Origin: Himantopus leucocephalus
Taxonomy: Eukaryota; Chordata; Aves; Charadriiformes; Recurvirostridae
Assembly (NCBI GenBank): GCA_003993805.1
Contig: RSEF01000019.1
Coordinates: forward strand, 7,305,129-7,369,128
Length of the DNA: 64,000 bases
Direction: 5' to 3'
A program made the translations under genes and the position numbers. Shown piece after piece: positions 1 to 10,330 of this stretch. Under the pieces are notes generated by a model that saw nothing but the letters and a program-made list of their open reading frames with translations, was not told the origin of the DNA and made no database searches. Numbering within the stretch: the first letter of the stretch is position 1; every line of letters begins with the position of its first letter.

Positions 1-2265
1 GCAGGCGTTAACTAAAACTCTAAATAGAACAGTGCTGGGTGGAAGAAACATGCAAGAGTCCTTGTACTTTAAGAGAAAATTATTTGAGAATTCAGGGGAT
101 TTTAACACTCCAAGGATTTTGTTAAAAAGAATAAAAATGGGCACAAAGACAGAGAGCATGACAGGAACATCTTAGAGCAACAAGATGGTGATTAGGCAGT
201 TGAAAAGTCTCCTCCCTGAAAATCAATATGATGTGGAAGTATAAATGACTTACACAGAACCATTTCCTAATTCAAAATAAAAAGAAGCCCTTATTAAGAA
301 TTGAATCTTGTTGTCCTTACATGTGCTGGGCTCCTGGGATATCACTGTCCTGTGTCTTCATTATCCTCCTGAACATCTTTATGTACATTCTTAACTTTAT
401 CAGCAGATGCGGTTCCACTGGCACCATAATCGCACTGCGCTGTATTATCCTACCCTATTCTCCTTTACTCTTTTCCCCCCTCTCCTCACTTTTAACCCTG
501 GGAATTATGTTATTCTAGGATGGGTTTTTTTTCTTCAGAAGTCCTCCAATTTGTTTCAGTTGATGAATCAAGGACTCAAGCTTCCTTTTAAGCACTAATT
601 GGTAATGTTCTTTGTCCTTAAAATGAAAAATGTGCTGAACATCCTTGTGCCGCTGACTGGGCTGAGCGCATTTACATGACTTACAGTTCTGTTCCTTTAC
701 GGAGCTGCAGCACAAGTTTCGACCCTGTTGTCAGGGAGAGAAAGCAACAGCTATTACACAACCCGGTGCAATTTTAAATTAACCACGTGCAGTTCAGTTT
801 TTGTTGCAATTGCGGAGCTGTTCCATTTGCTGATATCAACAAGTGCCCCTGCATTGACAGGCTGGGGTGGGTCTTTGTTGGATTGTGCCGGCCGTGTATC
901 CCGTCCGTCATGCGGTTCTCGCGGTGGCCTGGTGCTTTCCTGCAGGATGCTCTCACTCGGCCTCCAGCAAAGAAACAGCCTTTGTAGAAGCTGAAGTAAT
1001 ATGCTTTCCAAAAATTACCGATATACAAACTGGACTATTTCAGTCTTGAGCTCAAATACTCGATCACTGCTGCTTTCTTTGACTGCTGAGGCCACTGGAA
1101 AAAGCTGCCAGCATGGAAAAAAACCCTTTTACTCACGTGGGCTAGAAAATAAACATTGCTGGCTTGGTGGCACAGAAGTTAGACAGCACTGGAGTTTTTT
1201 TGTTTATTTTGTTTTGTTTTGGGGTTTTTTTTTTTGGTGAAATTTGAAGTTGAATGTATTCACCTAAACTGGGGCTCTCAGAAACGCTTGAATTAATAAC
1301 ACCTTGCTCATCAAGCTCTTCCTTTCTAATAGAAAATGATGAACGGCGTTGTTTCACTACGTGAGCTATGAGGGCTGCCTGAGTTCGGCATCGGTGTGGC
1401 TGGCAGGTGTCTGAAGAGCTCCTGAGACACCTGGTACTGTCAGCTCTCCCCATGGGCTCAGAGAGAATACTATGCGCTTTGGTGTTTTTGTGGTTTTGGG
1501 GGGCTTTTTTTTACTGTTGGATTCAAAACAGAAATTTCACACGGTAAGGCAATTTATTGTCCCCGCTCTTAGGCCGGTATTCACCAGGGGGCCAATTAAA
1601 ATAGTGCAGTGCTTGTTAACTTTTCAGTTCAGTTTTGGTTTGTTTAGTGATGCATGCTGGGACATACCCAGCACGCTTCAAAGGACCAAGCGCATTGCAT
1701 GCACAGATGCAGCGCAGGTTCTCTGCTCTTTTAACCGCAGCTTTCCGGGGCAGCTGAAGGACAGTTTTACTGATTCTCAGTGGAAATACTGATAAGTTAA
1801 GGAGAAATTAGCACAAGGGTTTTGTATTGTTTGTGTCTCACTTAACTCCTGGGTGCTGAAGTGGAATTTCAGTTAAAGTGCCGTTCTGGGTCTTTGCAAC
1901 TCTGATGGATGATGCCTCTACATTAGTCGTTACACTACATCATAAAACCATGGCATGATTTACATACTTTAGTAAGTAAATGGGCACACATCCATAGGTC
2001 TCATAAACTAGTGAAGCTCCGGTGATTTCACTTCTACAGTTAATGAGTTGCTGGAGTTAATTACAAATTTGGTTGATGATATTCACCTATATATAGCTCT
2101 ATTTAAACCTCTCTTGTCCAGAAGTGCTTACATTACTTGTCCTCAAGAAAACTCCAACCTGTGCTTTAATTTAGAGCGCATGATTAAATCTTACCAATCT
2201 CAGTGGGGTCCTTTACTGAAAAGAGGTATTGTCTCAAGGGAGCTGCATTCTAAGCGCTGTGGCTT
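1..2265. other. Noncoding stretch, moderate GC, T-rich simple sequence
   Basis: No gene is recognised. The stretch is ordinary single-copy-looking sequence. A T/G low-complexity run lies around 1194-1236 (TTTTG-like units followed by a run of 11 T at 1225-1235), with a shorter one near 1492-1511. A short minus-strand open frame at 515-715 ends in a lysine-rich tail, but it has no recognisable domain, is within chance length and is not called as a gene. Confidence 0.5.
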
Positions 2266-3560
2266 CCCGGCTAACCGCGTTTGTCTGCTGGGGCTGCGGC
2301 TCACGCATCCTCTGCGGAGTCCCATTGCCAAGGCCGCTCCCAGCTGGTTGCCCAAGTGGGAGCACCGTGAGTCTGGGAGGGACCCCTGGGCCAGGTGAAG
2401 AGGGGCTGGAGGTGGCCGTGCCTGGCTCCTCGGGGGTGGGGTGGCCGGTGGGAGCGTGGGGCATCCTCTGCAGAAGGCTCTGAGCTCACCGGAGGGCAGG
2501 TGAGCCGGAGGCTTGTTTTGCGTTATTCCTTAATCTGCCGGGTGGTGATCCATTTTCCTCGAGGGTGGAGCAGAGAGAGGTGAGCTACATCTTCCTGCCG
2601 ATGCTTTGCATGGAAATTCCCTGTGGTCTCTTGGAGCCATGTCCCAGCTCCGGGCTGATGGCACTGGGGCACCTCACGGAAAATAGTTACAGCTTGTTGC
2701 AAAACTCCTGTTTTATATCCTTCTGCTGGCTGTTGTTTGTGCGCACACACTGCCTCTGGCCTGGGGGCGGGGGGAATTCCTCAGGAACCCCTCGAGGTAA
2801 CAGCATCCCGCAAGTCGTAGTCTGATTTCCTCTTGGTGCACTAACGCATCAGCCGACGGGATCTCTCCGACTTAGTGCATCCCGGTAAAGCAGTTGTACA
2901 GGTCAGGTCCTGCAGTTCGGTTAACCATCACTGTATTTCCTCTGGCATTTTCTTTTCCTAATACCACAATGAATTAAGTCCAGGATGATCGTTGTTTGGT
3001 AAAATGAAGCCTGGTAACCAATAGAGCAGAACTAGCGTGGGTGGTACGAGATGGAGTTTTATGCAGCCGGTGTTTGCCGGCTGTCGGCTCGCGGGCGAGC
3101 AGGGGGTGGGATGCAGGAGGGAGCACAGGCTGGGCTCGGCTGTGGCAGGGAGGGGACCTGGAGGTGGTCAGACCTTTGGGTAGTGGCAGACGCTGTTTCC
3201 CCACATGACTTGGGGTGTGACGGCGCTGCTGGCAGGGGACAGCCATGGGGACAGCCAGCCCCTGCAGTGGGACCCTCTGTGTGTGTCCCGGCCCCGGAGC
3301 TGGACCCTCGGGTTGGGGCCTCCGACCACCCCGTGGTGCCTGGGCAGAGCGGCGGGGTCCTGCGAGGGCAGGGAGGGCCGGCAGGCTCTGGGGACACAAC
3401 GTTCTGGAAGGGCCGCGGCAGACCTGCGTGCGCTCAGAGAGAGCAGTGGGCGCTGAGGGGCCTCTGCAGGTGCGGGTGGGCCGTGCTCGCCTGAGGAAGC
3501 TGCTGTGCGGTGGGAATTGCAGCTTCGCCTTGCGTCTGGGGTTCGGCTGAAGGCTGTGCC
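2266..3560. other. Two GC-rich patches around a neutral spacer
   Basis: GC-rich patches lie at about 2266-2530 and 3051-3560, separated by ordinary sequence. Overlapping open frames exist on both strands here (the largest is 232 codons, minus, 2974-3672). They are rich in Pro, Ala, Gly and Arg as expected from GC composition, and none shows a domain. I see no promoter or splice pattern strong enough to call. Confidence 0.45.
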
Positions 3561-5880
3561 TGTGTTTTGCAGAGCCATGTGCTTTTGTGCAGGGAACATA
3601 TTTGTAGCAGAGGAGTTTTGCTGAGAGGGCCGCTCCTGCCCAGTGCTCGGGCAGTAGGACGGCGAGATGCAATCATTGGGTTCTCCATTTGTGAAACCTC
3701 GTGAGAATAAAATCAAGCTGAATATGTACAATCATTGAAGTGTAATAAAGCCAACTTGAATGGGTGCGTTATTGCAAAGCAGACTGTTTAAATGCATAAC
3801 ATTTGTGCGTTGCCTGACAGCACAGTCCTCTGAGAGAATCCTAGTCAAATACGACTTGCAAAAATGTGAATGGATTCCACTACTCCTCGTCTGAAACCTG
3901 TAATGATTCAAAAAGCACCTAAAAGCCTCGTGGAAGGCACAGGTCTGTCCTTGACCTGCCCCATGCGGTTGGCCCGTGCCGCAGCGCGGGGCTTTGGAGC
4001 TGGGTGGCTGTGGGGGACAGTGGCAGTGCCGGGCCAGCGCGCGGCACCGCGGGGCCGGAGCCCTGCGATGGTGTGACACTGACCGTTTCCAAAGCCAGAA
4101 ATTGTAACGCTTTTGGATGAAATGTTGGCTTTCTGCTCTCCTGAAAAAAATGTTAGGTACTTCCTTTCCTCCGCTAAAATCTTGTGTTGTCTCACAGAGC
4201 AGAGAAGATCCATCTTAGGAAGACTCTGCTCAGCCTGTACGAGTTCCCAAGATTTCCTTCCTCCCCAGGACCAAGAAATGCAGGAACACAAAGATAATTG
4301 CAGTGCTTCCAGCCTCTCTGGTCCGTGGGAGCAGCTCGCTGTGAGAGAAGAGCCAGGTAACTCCCGAGCACTAAATAAACTCGTACTCAGCGGCACGCCG
4401 CACCCGGGATGCCGAGTGCTCTGAAACTGCGCAGGCTGTGGTTGCAGGGGATCGTCCTTGTGCTCTTGTTTTGCTGTATGGCTATTTAAAAAGTACTCCC
4501 ACCTTCATCTCTTGGACTAAAAATATTTCCTGCCTTTAGTGTGGATTTGCGAATACTTCAGCTTTTCTTGAAATTCCTTCAGATAGCTTGCATTTGTCAC
4601 AATACAAGTTCTGCTGGTCTCTGTAGCCTGGCCTCCCACCACCGAGGTGACCCGGACCCTCTAGAGGCCCATGTCCGTAAGGCTCGTACGGAATTTTCTC
4701 TGAGCTTGTGTTAAGTTAACTCCGTAAGGACATATCATAAGCTCTACCATTTTGGTACGATGATAATTTTCTTTAAGAAGTGGCCATAAGTGTGAATTTA
4801 GTCTACTTATTTTTGATGTCCAGTGAAGCTTTAGACAGCAATTTAATCATTATTATTGCTATTGTACAGCTGCTCTCTGGAGGAGCTTAAACCATGTCAG
4901 AAAGGGAACCAACATAATGAGGCTGACAGAATTTCAGAGGGAACGATTAAACTTAGGATAATGAGTTCTGCTGCATTTTTAATGTTATTGTAACAATTCA
5001 CACCACTGCAGCCTGTTCGTCTCTGGACTCAAAACTGAAATGTGCAGTTGGGAATTGGGCTGTGCAGATATGTCCTTCTCCAAGTCTATTCCTTGTAAGA
5101 GAAAAAGACAAAATCGAAAGGAACCCTACAAGTTCTCCCTTCCCCCCCTCAGTTTTCTGAAATCTTCAGGCCGTGCAGCTGCTGGCCATCCTTCCCAAAT
5201 TCAGTGTTTGCGACATGCAAACCTCCAGCCCCAGGTAAGGGTGTGGGTATCCCAGTCCCACTTCTTTCCCGTAGCTGCAGAGCAGGTCCAGACCAGTTTC
5301 CAAGTGTATGGATGATACTGTCCTTGATATTTGGGGACTGAATGAGTAGAGGTAAATCAAAATTCATTAAATTGGCTATTTTTCAGGGGTTCTTTAGAAA
5401 TGGGTAGTGGGCATTGAAATGTGATTAGTTGCAATGAGAGGAGGACAGACCCGTTTTGTGTGGGTTTTATTTTGTTCTGATGCACGCCGGGGCCTCTCAC
5501 ACCCCACCAGCTGCTGGAGCTCGGGGATTTGCAGGGAGAAGCTCTGACACCGCAGTGCTTATGCCGAGTGTCGTCCGAGTCTCGTTGCGTTTGCTGCAGC
5601 AGCTGTGGTGTGAAGATGATGGTGGGGTAAGCTGTGCGGCAGTCCTCTTGTACTCTTGCAATGCAAAATCATTGGTGAGAGGGGTTCTGCTCTGGAGGTC
5701 AATAGATATTAAAAGATGTAATGATTTTTTGTAGGAGCTGGAAATTAGAGATGTTTTGTGCTGTTTCTGGCTGGTGCTGTAAAAAAAAAAGAAAGAGTTT
5801 GTCCAACACGTGAACAAGCAGCTGAATGGGAGGCTGTCATGTTCCACTCTGCTGCAGCCACTGCAGCTGCGCACCCCCAC
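3561..5880. other. Noncoding stretch with AT-rich core
   Basis: No gene is recognised. The segment 4700-5030 is AT-rich and non-repetitive, with ATTA-containing words, and could be a conserved noncoding element. An exon-like interval at 5153-5234 is listed separately. The rest shows nothing specific. Confidence 0.4.
5153..5234 (+). other. Exon-like interval (82 bases), unconfirmed
   Basis: Seen: a C/T-rich tract (about 5133-5150) ends in CTCAG at 5148-5152, a good vertebrate 3' splice site. The segment then runs to CCCAG followed by GTAAGG at 5235, a good 5' splice site. Two of three frames through the 82 bases have no stop, and one gives a short peptide rich in Pro, Ser and Cys with no recognised domain. 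Inference: this could be a coding or lncRNA exon on the plus strand, but pseudo-exons of this quality are common in vertebrate introns. Nothing nearby ties it to a known gene. Confidence 0.2.
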
Positions 5881-6060
5881 AGCTCCCTGACTCCCCGCAA
5901 TGAAACGAGCGTCGCGCCCGTGGCAGCGGGAGTTCATGCCGGCCCCCGGCCGCCTGCTGCCGCGGCAGCACCCCTCAGAGCAGGGCGCCAAGTGCCCCTC
6001 AGCCCCGTCCCCCCGCCGTGTCCCCACCCCGCCGCGGCGCGTCCTTCCCGAACCCTCACA
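5881..6060. other. Short CpG-rich patch
   Basis: Many CG dinucleotides and C-runs occur over about 180 bases, especially 5905-6050. It is shorter than usual CpG-island criteria. No TATA element, start codon context or splice donor makes it a convincing promoter. Confidence 0.35.
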
Positions 6061-6259
6061 CTGGACCTTTTTTCAGATATATTCCCCTTTCTGTACCTTC
6101 TCAGCAGCCTCTGAACAAAACCTTTATCAATTCTGAGTTGGGTTTGAATAAATCCTGCCCACGTATGAGCTGAAGCAGCCCATTCTTGCCTTCCTGAATC
6201 AGACACCAACATACACACGAACTTTACCTTTGTGAACTCCTGTCTGTGAATTTTTAGAA

Positions 6260-6304
6260 CTCAATGGTGACTTGGGGGAGACTTGTCACTCAATGGTGAC
6301 AAGT
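6260..6304. repeat. 29-base direct repeat with perfect 9-bp hairpin
   Basis: The 12-base word CTCAATGGTGAC occurs at 6260-6271 and again at 6289-6300. The second copy takes part in a perfect inverted repeat, ACTTGTCAC (6281-6289), six-base loop, GTGACAAGT (6296-6304). It is followed by a short (GT)n run. Confidence 0.7.
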
Positions 6305-7605
6305 GTGTGTGTGTCTGTACGTGCCCTGGGGAAATGCCAGGAGAGAAGGGGTGCCGGGGAGGTTGTAGCGGTGCCAGGGCTGTAAGCAGAGCTCAGAGCT
6401 CAGAAGTGCTGATAAAAGGCATCTTCCACTCATGAAGGATTACTCCTGGAGCTGTTTACCTATTCCTGTTGGCCTCTCCCTCCTGACAGGCACAGCATCT
6501 CTGTTTGGTATTGAGAACAGTAATTCCCTTATCTTGGGTGTTGAACAATGGGATATAATTAATAAAAGTAATGACAATTTATTCGCTGAATACCAATTAG
6601 TGTTCAGCCTTCTAAGGGAACAGAGATTGGGAATGGAAAGCAGATTGGATGATACAACATAAAATTATTTTTTTGTGGTAGAAGACATTAAGAAAGTGTT
6701 TCATCCATGACAGGATGAAAAACGAAGCAAGCTTTATGGAAACCATAAATATTTTCATCTGTCAGTGGTTCATTCTTTAATGGAGACATGAGGGAGCACT
6801 GCTCAAAACAAACACCCCGGTGCTCATGGCCTGAAATGTCACCTCTTCGCTCACCAGTTAACTTGGTTCTGGGGACTCAGTTGCTGTAACAGAATTTCTT
6901 CCATCTGAAAAGATGCACTGGTGACAGGAAGGAGAAAGCACAAACCAATGCAAACTTATGACAATAAAACAGAAGAAGCAGACTCAAATTATGTTGTTAC
7001 TCTGGTTTAATCAGCCCACCCTGCTGCTCCTGCCTGCACAGAACATCAATTGCTAAACCCATCTGTGAAATGTGACATTTGAGCTGCGTTGGCTGAGAAT
7101 GAACAATATATCTAATGGTTGCTTAATCTGTTGTGTATTTTTTTTATGGTGTGCTGAAATGCCAGGGTGAAATCTGAAATGCCTCATTTATTAGCTCGGT
7201 ATTAGGAAGAAAAAGGACGCAATTAGGATTTGGAAAAATTAGGTTAAATACCCATTTCCTGATACAGAGATATTAAGGCTCCTCCTGTTTCTCATTAAGC
7301 TCCAAACTGGAGGGCAGACTGGACGGCAGCCCTGTAATTGGTGCAAATGACACAGGACATGCCTGGAAGCACCTCAAGAGTTTAACTTCAGTTAATCTGA
7401 CTCGTAAAGAGCTGCAGGAGTCACGGATCCTCACGCTTTTACTGCAGGTGAAATCACCTTCGTCCTTGCTTCTCCTTGTTCAGCCAAGTCTGTTTCTAGT
7501 TCAAATCTCACCAGCTTCTTGATAAGATGGACGATCGTCACTGCTGCCTGTCCTGCCCTCGCTCCTCTGGTTCTTCTCTGTCCCCTTCCTCAGTCTCTCA
7601 CTTAC

Positions 7606-7811
7606 CCCTCAAAAATGTTTCTGTTGGTCCTCTGCTGCCCTGGCACGTGAAGAGAACTTGGTGCCGTTGTGAGAGGTGGCCCACTGCCAAAAACCCGTGG
7701 TCACCCAAAGGATGTCCTTCTCCCTGCCCCAGGCCAGGGGCACCGATTTCTTTCTGGATTCTTGCGTTAGATTTCCTGAGGGACCTGATTTTTGGAGATG
7801 CCATAACCTCT
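7606..7811 (-). other. Exon-like interval on the minus strand, unconfirmed
   Basis: Seen on the minus strand: a pyrimidine-rich tract ending TTTTCTCAG just upstream of 7811 gives a good 3' splice site. Two hundred and six bases later, GAGGG is followed by GTAAGT (7605-7600), a consensus donor. One frame is open through the whole interval (68 codons plus two bases) and would encode a basic start followed by Gly/His-rich sequence. No known domain is seen. The same frame is also open well upstream of the acceptor (to 8017), so the openness is not specific to the exon. It could be a lncRNA exon, an unrecognised coding exon or chance. Confidence 0.2.
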
Positions 7812-8510
7812 CTGAGAAAAGAATCGCATTGCTGGGCTCTTAATCTTTGAGCTAGCTTGGAAATGCATATTCCTGGGACAACCAGAAATGTCCAGGGCAG
7901 AGGTTCTGAAGCTGCTACTGCTAATTGCGCATTGGTTATTTCCAAGTGCTGGGATGAAATGAAGCAAATGCTCCCAAATCCAACTGTACCCGTATTTCTA
8001 CCCCCCTGCGGAATCATGAAATGACCTTTAATGCGGAGTCAGGAGCTGTTGGTTTGCAGCAAAGTACCGTCCTCTGTTAATATATCCATAGCATTTCCTT
8101 TGAAATACTGATGAATTGGCACAACATTGTCTCGCTGATGAAATTCAGCAACTAATTGGTCCCCAGATAAATGGCCTTCCCAATAAGCAGAGCCTTTGTC
8201 CTAGATAGCACTCTTAGAAAAACATTTTTTCTTGAAAAAATTGTTTTTAAAATATACTTACTTTCCACTGTGCGTCCCCCTGGTAAATGGACCATGATGT
8301 TGTCTAAATGCTCTTTGAAAGTGTTCTCGAGATAAGATCATTAATATATAAAAATGGTTTCTTAACAGAGGCAGCTTTTGTTGGAAAACCTTCATTGGTG
8401 GTAGATTGGGAGTAATTAAGTGCAATGTAATTTAATGACTCAAAACAACAAACAAGCTTTGGCATAGCTATTTATGAACTTGCAGTTCTCCTGGGGAAAC
8501 CTTCTAATTT

Positions 8511-8780
8511 AGAAGGAGTGCGAAATGTGTGTTGTTTCGGGGGTGCCTCTGTGCCAGGACGGACAGACAGACAGACGGGAGCTCGTGGGGAGCTGGTTGT
8601 GCCGCGGCTGCGAACCCCGCAGGGCTGTGCCGGCCCGCGGAGGGGCCGAGGGCTCCGCCTGTCCCAGGCGCGGTGGCCTGGTCAGACGCTGCGGTTCCTG
8701 TTTGCCTCTGCTGCTCTGTGAGCTACGGGGGACAGTGACCTTCGGGGGCCCTGGTTTTGCATATGGTTGTTGGTCTTAGT
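8511..8780. other. CpG-rich patch with tetranucleotide tract
   Basis: A GC-rich patch begins just after an AT-rich region and holds a short (RGAC)n tract at 8557-8576. Three overlapping plus-strand frames are open, as expected at this composition. No gene is called. Confidence 0.4.
8557..8576 (+). repeat. Short (RGAC)5 tetranucleotide tract
   Basis: The tract consists of two GGAC units followed by three AGAC units, a small tetranucleotide microsatellite within the GC-rich patch. Confidence 0.75.
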
Positions 8781-9960
8781 TGTTAATTTGAGTTCCCGCT
8801 GTCACTAAAATTAATATATATCCTCTCTGTGCACCTCCTCATCCTTTATGCACTGCTAAACGTGAATGGTGGAGTTTCCATTGGAAAAAACACATGCAAA
8901 CAAGAACCAGCCTTTACAGGGACCTGCCCAGAGAGTGAACCTCCGCTGCCTGTGTTACACTTCAGCCAAGTGATGCACGGTAGTGTCCCGCAGGACAGTC
9001 AGTCCTGTGGTGCTTTTTAGGACCTCTTAGAGACATGTGAACATCAGAAGTTAATTTTCATGCCTCTTCTACAGCTGCTTTATAATTAATTTTTCTGAAC
9101 CAGTTTGTTTTTCTGCTGCCAAACACTTCAATGCTTATATGTAAATTATCAACATCTGAAGCCTTCTTCCTTTAGAAGAGAATACAGGGCAATCATCAGA
9201 TAAAAGTCATTACATATTCAGAGCTACTCTGCTCTGCTGATAATAAAACATTCTTAGGGGAAGGTGACCTTTTTACAATAGACTTATTAATGTCAGGACT
9301 TCAGAATTGTCTTTTCTCATTACAAGTCTTACCAAAAACATTAAAAAGAGTGAAGTTTATGATCTTAAAGATGTGTCAAAGCACAACCGTTAAAGACATT
9401 TTCACAGAATGTTATTTATATAACCCATTTTTTGTGTGTTATGTGGCAAGCATTGTGAGTCTTAACAGAACTCTACATTCATGCCTTCTTTCTATTTCTG
9501 ACCTTATTCTAGAAATTCCAGATAAGGTTTCCAACGCTCATGTCCATAGGCTCGGAGGTGTCCCTTCCTGCATGTGTGGTGTGGTTGAGTTGACCTCCAG
9601 ATGAGATGGACTCACCCAAACTGCTGTGGTCCTTTGAGGAGCAAGCGTTGGGGGACAATTTTTAGGTGAGGATGTACAGAATTGTTCAGCTAAGGGAAAA
9701 AATGAAAACTCTGTTGTACCATTTAAAACTAGGTTTGAAAAAAAGCCGCTAGTACCACCTGTAAACATGGCAAAGGATGTTAACTGCCCTGGGGAAGGGT
9801 TAGACGGCTCTTTGGAGAGGAATGCCGTTAAAGCACCCATTACATTAAAAATATGCCCGTGGGATGACAGTTCTAAAAAGCGTAAATTTGAGGGCACAAG
9901 CTAGTAAGAAGAAGAGAAAGATGTCAAAAATAAAGCTGCCAGTTTAGTAAAAGTTTTTGA
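8781..9960. other. AT-moderate stretch, contains a coding-like frame
   Basis: No gene is recognised. The first half is AT-rich and non-repetitive. A plus-strand frame open from 9290 to 9604 (104 codons) shows no domain. The coding-like frame at 9606-9904 is listed separately. Confidence 0.35.
9606..9904 (+). pseudogene. Possible decayed coding segment, family unknown
   Basis: Seen: an ATG at 9606 in acceptable context (G at -3, G at +4) opens 19 codons ending in a TAG at 9663-9665 inside ATTTTTAGG. In the neighbouring frame an 80-codon open stretch runs from 9662 to tandem stops TAG TAA at 9902-9907. It contains an acidic-to-basic sequence with a CPWDD word and a KKRKFEG basic cluster near its end. 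A single T lost from the T-run would account for the change of frame. After the tandem stops the same frame continues for another 22 codons. I do not recognise the family, and no polyA tail or target-site duplication is seen. Chance is a real alternative: open runs of this length are expected somewhere in 64 kb, and no intact relative is known to me. Confidence 0.2.
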
Positions 9961-10330
9961 AAACTGTCTATGAGCAGTACACCCCCCACGCAGCAGGGGG
10001 CTGGCGGGGCAGTGTCTGAGACAGAGGGGCGGACGGCCCTCTCGAGGTGAAACGGTGCGTACTGCTCGAGGGCCAACGGCTGGCTCAACGTAAAGCCGGG
10101 GAGGGTTCGGTTTACTACAAGTGAAGTTTTGTGTCCGTCTCCTAGGAAGGATTTCCCTGCTGCTAAACCAGCACGGCAACAGACACGTTTGGTTCCGAGA
10201 CAGAAGCTAGTCATTCGGTGGGCAAACAGGTCATGGACGCCTTTTGGATGTCCTGTGACATTCAGTGGTACCGGGCGTTTCATCTTTGTCACTGAATACC
10301 ACTGTGCCCCCAGGTCTTGAAAGCATGCTC
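9961..10330. other. GC-rich patch with imperfect hairpin
   Basis: A GC-rich patch contains the inverted repeat at 10035-10074, listed separately. Short open frames on both strands are unconvincing, and no gene is called. Confidence 0.4.
10035..10074. repeat. Inverted repeat, 10-bp stem with bulge
   Basis: The left arm GGCCCTCTCGAG (10035-10046) pairs with CTCGAGGGCC (10065-10074) apart from a two-base bulge, leaving an 18-base loop. Both arms contain an XhoI-type CTCGAG word. It could form a cruciform or RNA hairpin, but the stem is too short for a microRNA precursor. Confidence 0.6.

Larger units (their letters stand above)
6061..8510. other. AT-rich noncoding stretch, CNE-like in parts
   Basis: No gene is recognised. 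The segments 6530-6800, 7120-7290 and 8040-8480 are AT-rich and single-copy in appearance. They include ATAATTAATAAA-type words and one AACAATGGG (SOX-like) word near 6542. Such stretches are candidates for conserved noncoding elements, but conservation cannot be judged from one sequence. A small hairpin at 6281-6304 and an exon-like interval on the minus strand at 7606-7811 are listed separately. Confidence 0.35.

Noticed and set aside
2974..3672. 232-codon minus-strand frame
   Set aside because: Composition-driven (Pro, Arg, Ser, Ala), overlapping other frames, with no recognisable family.
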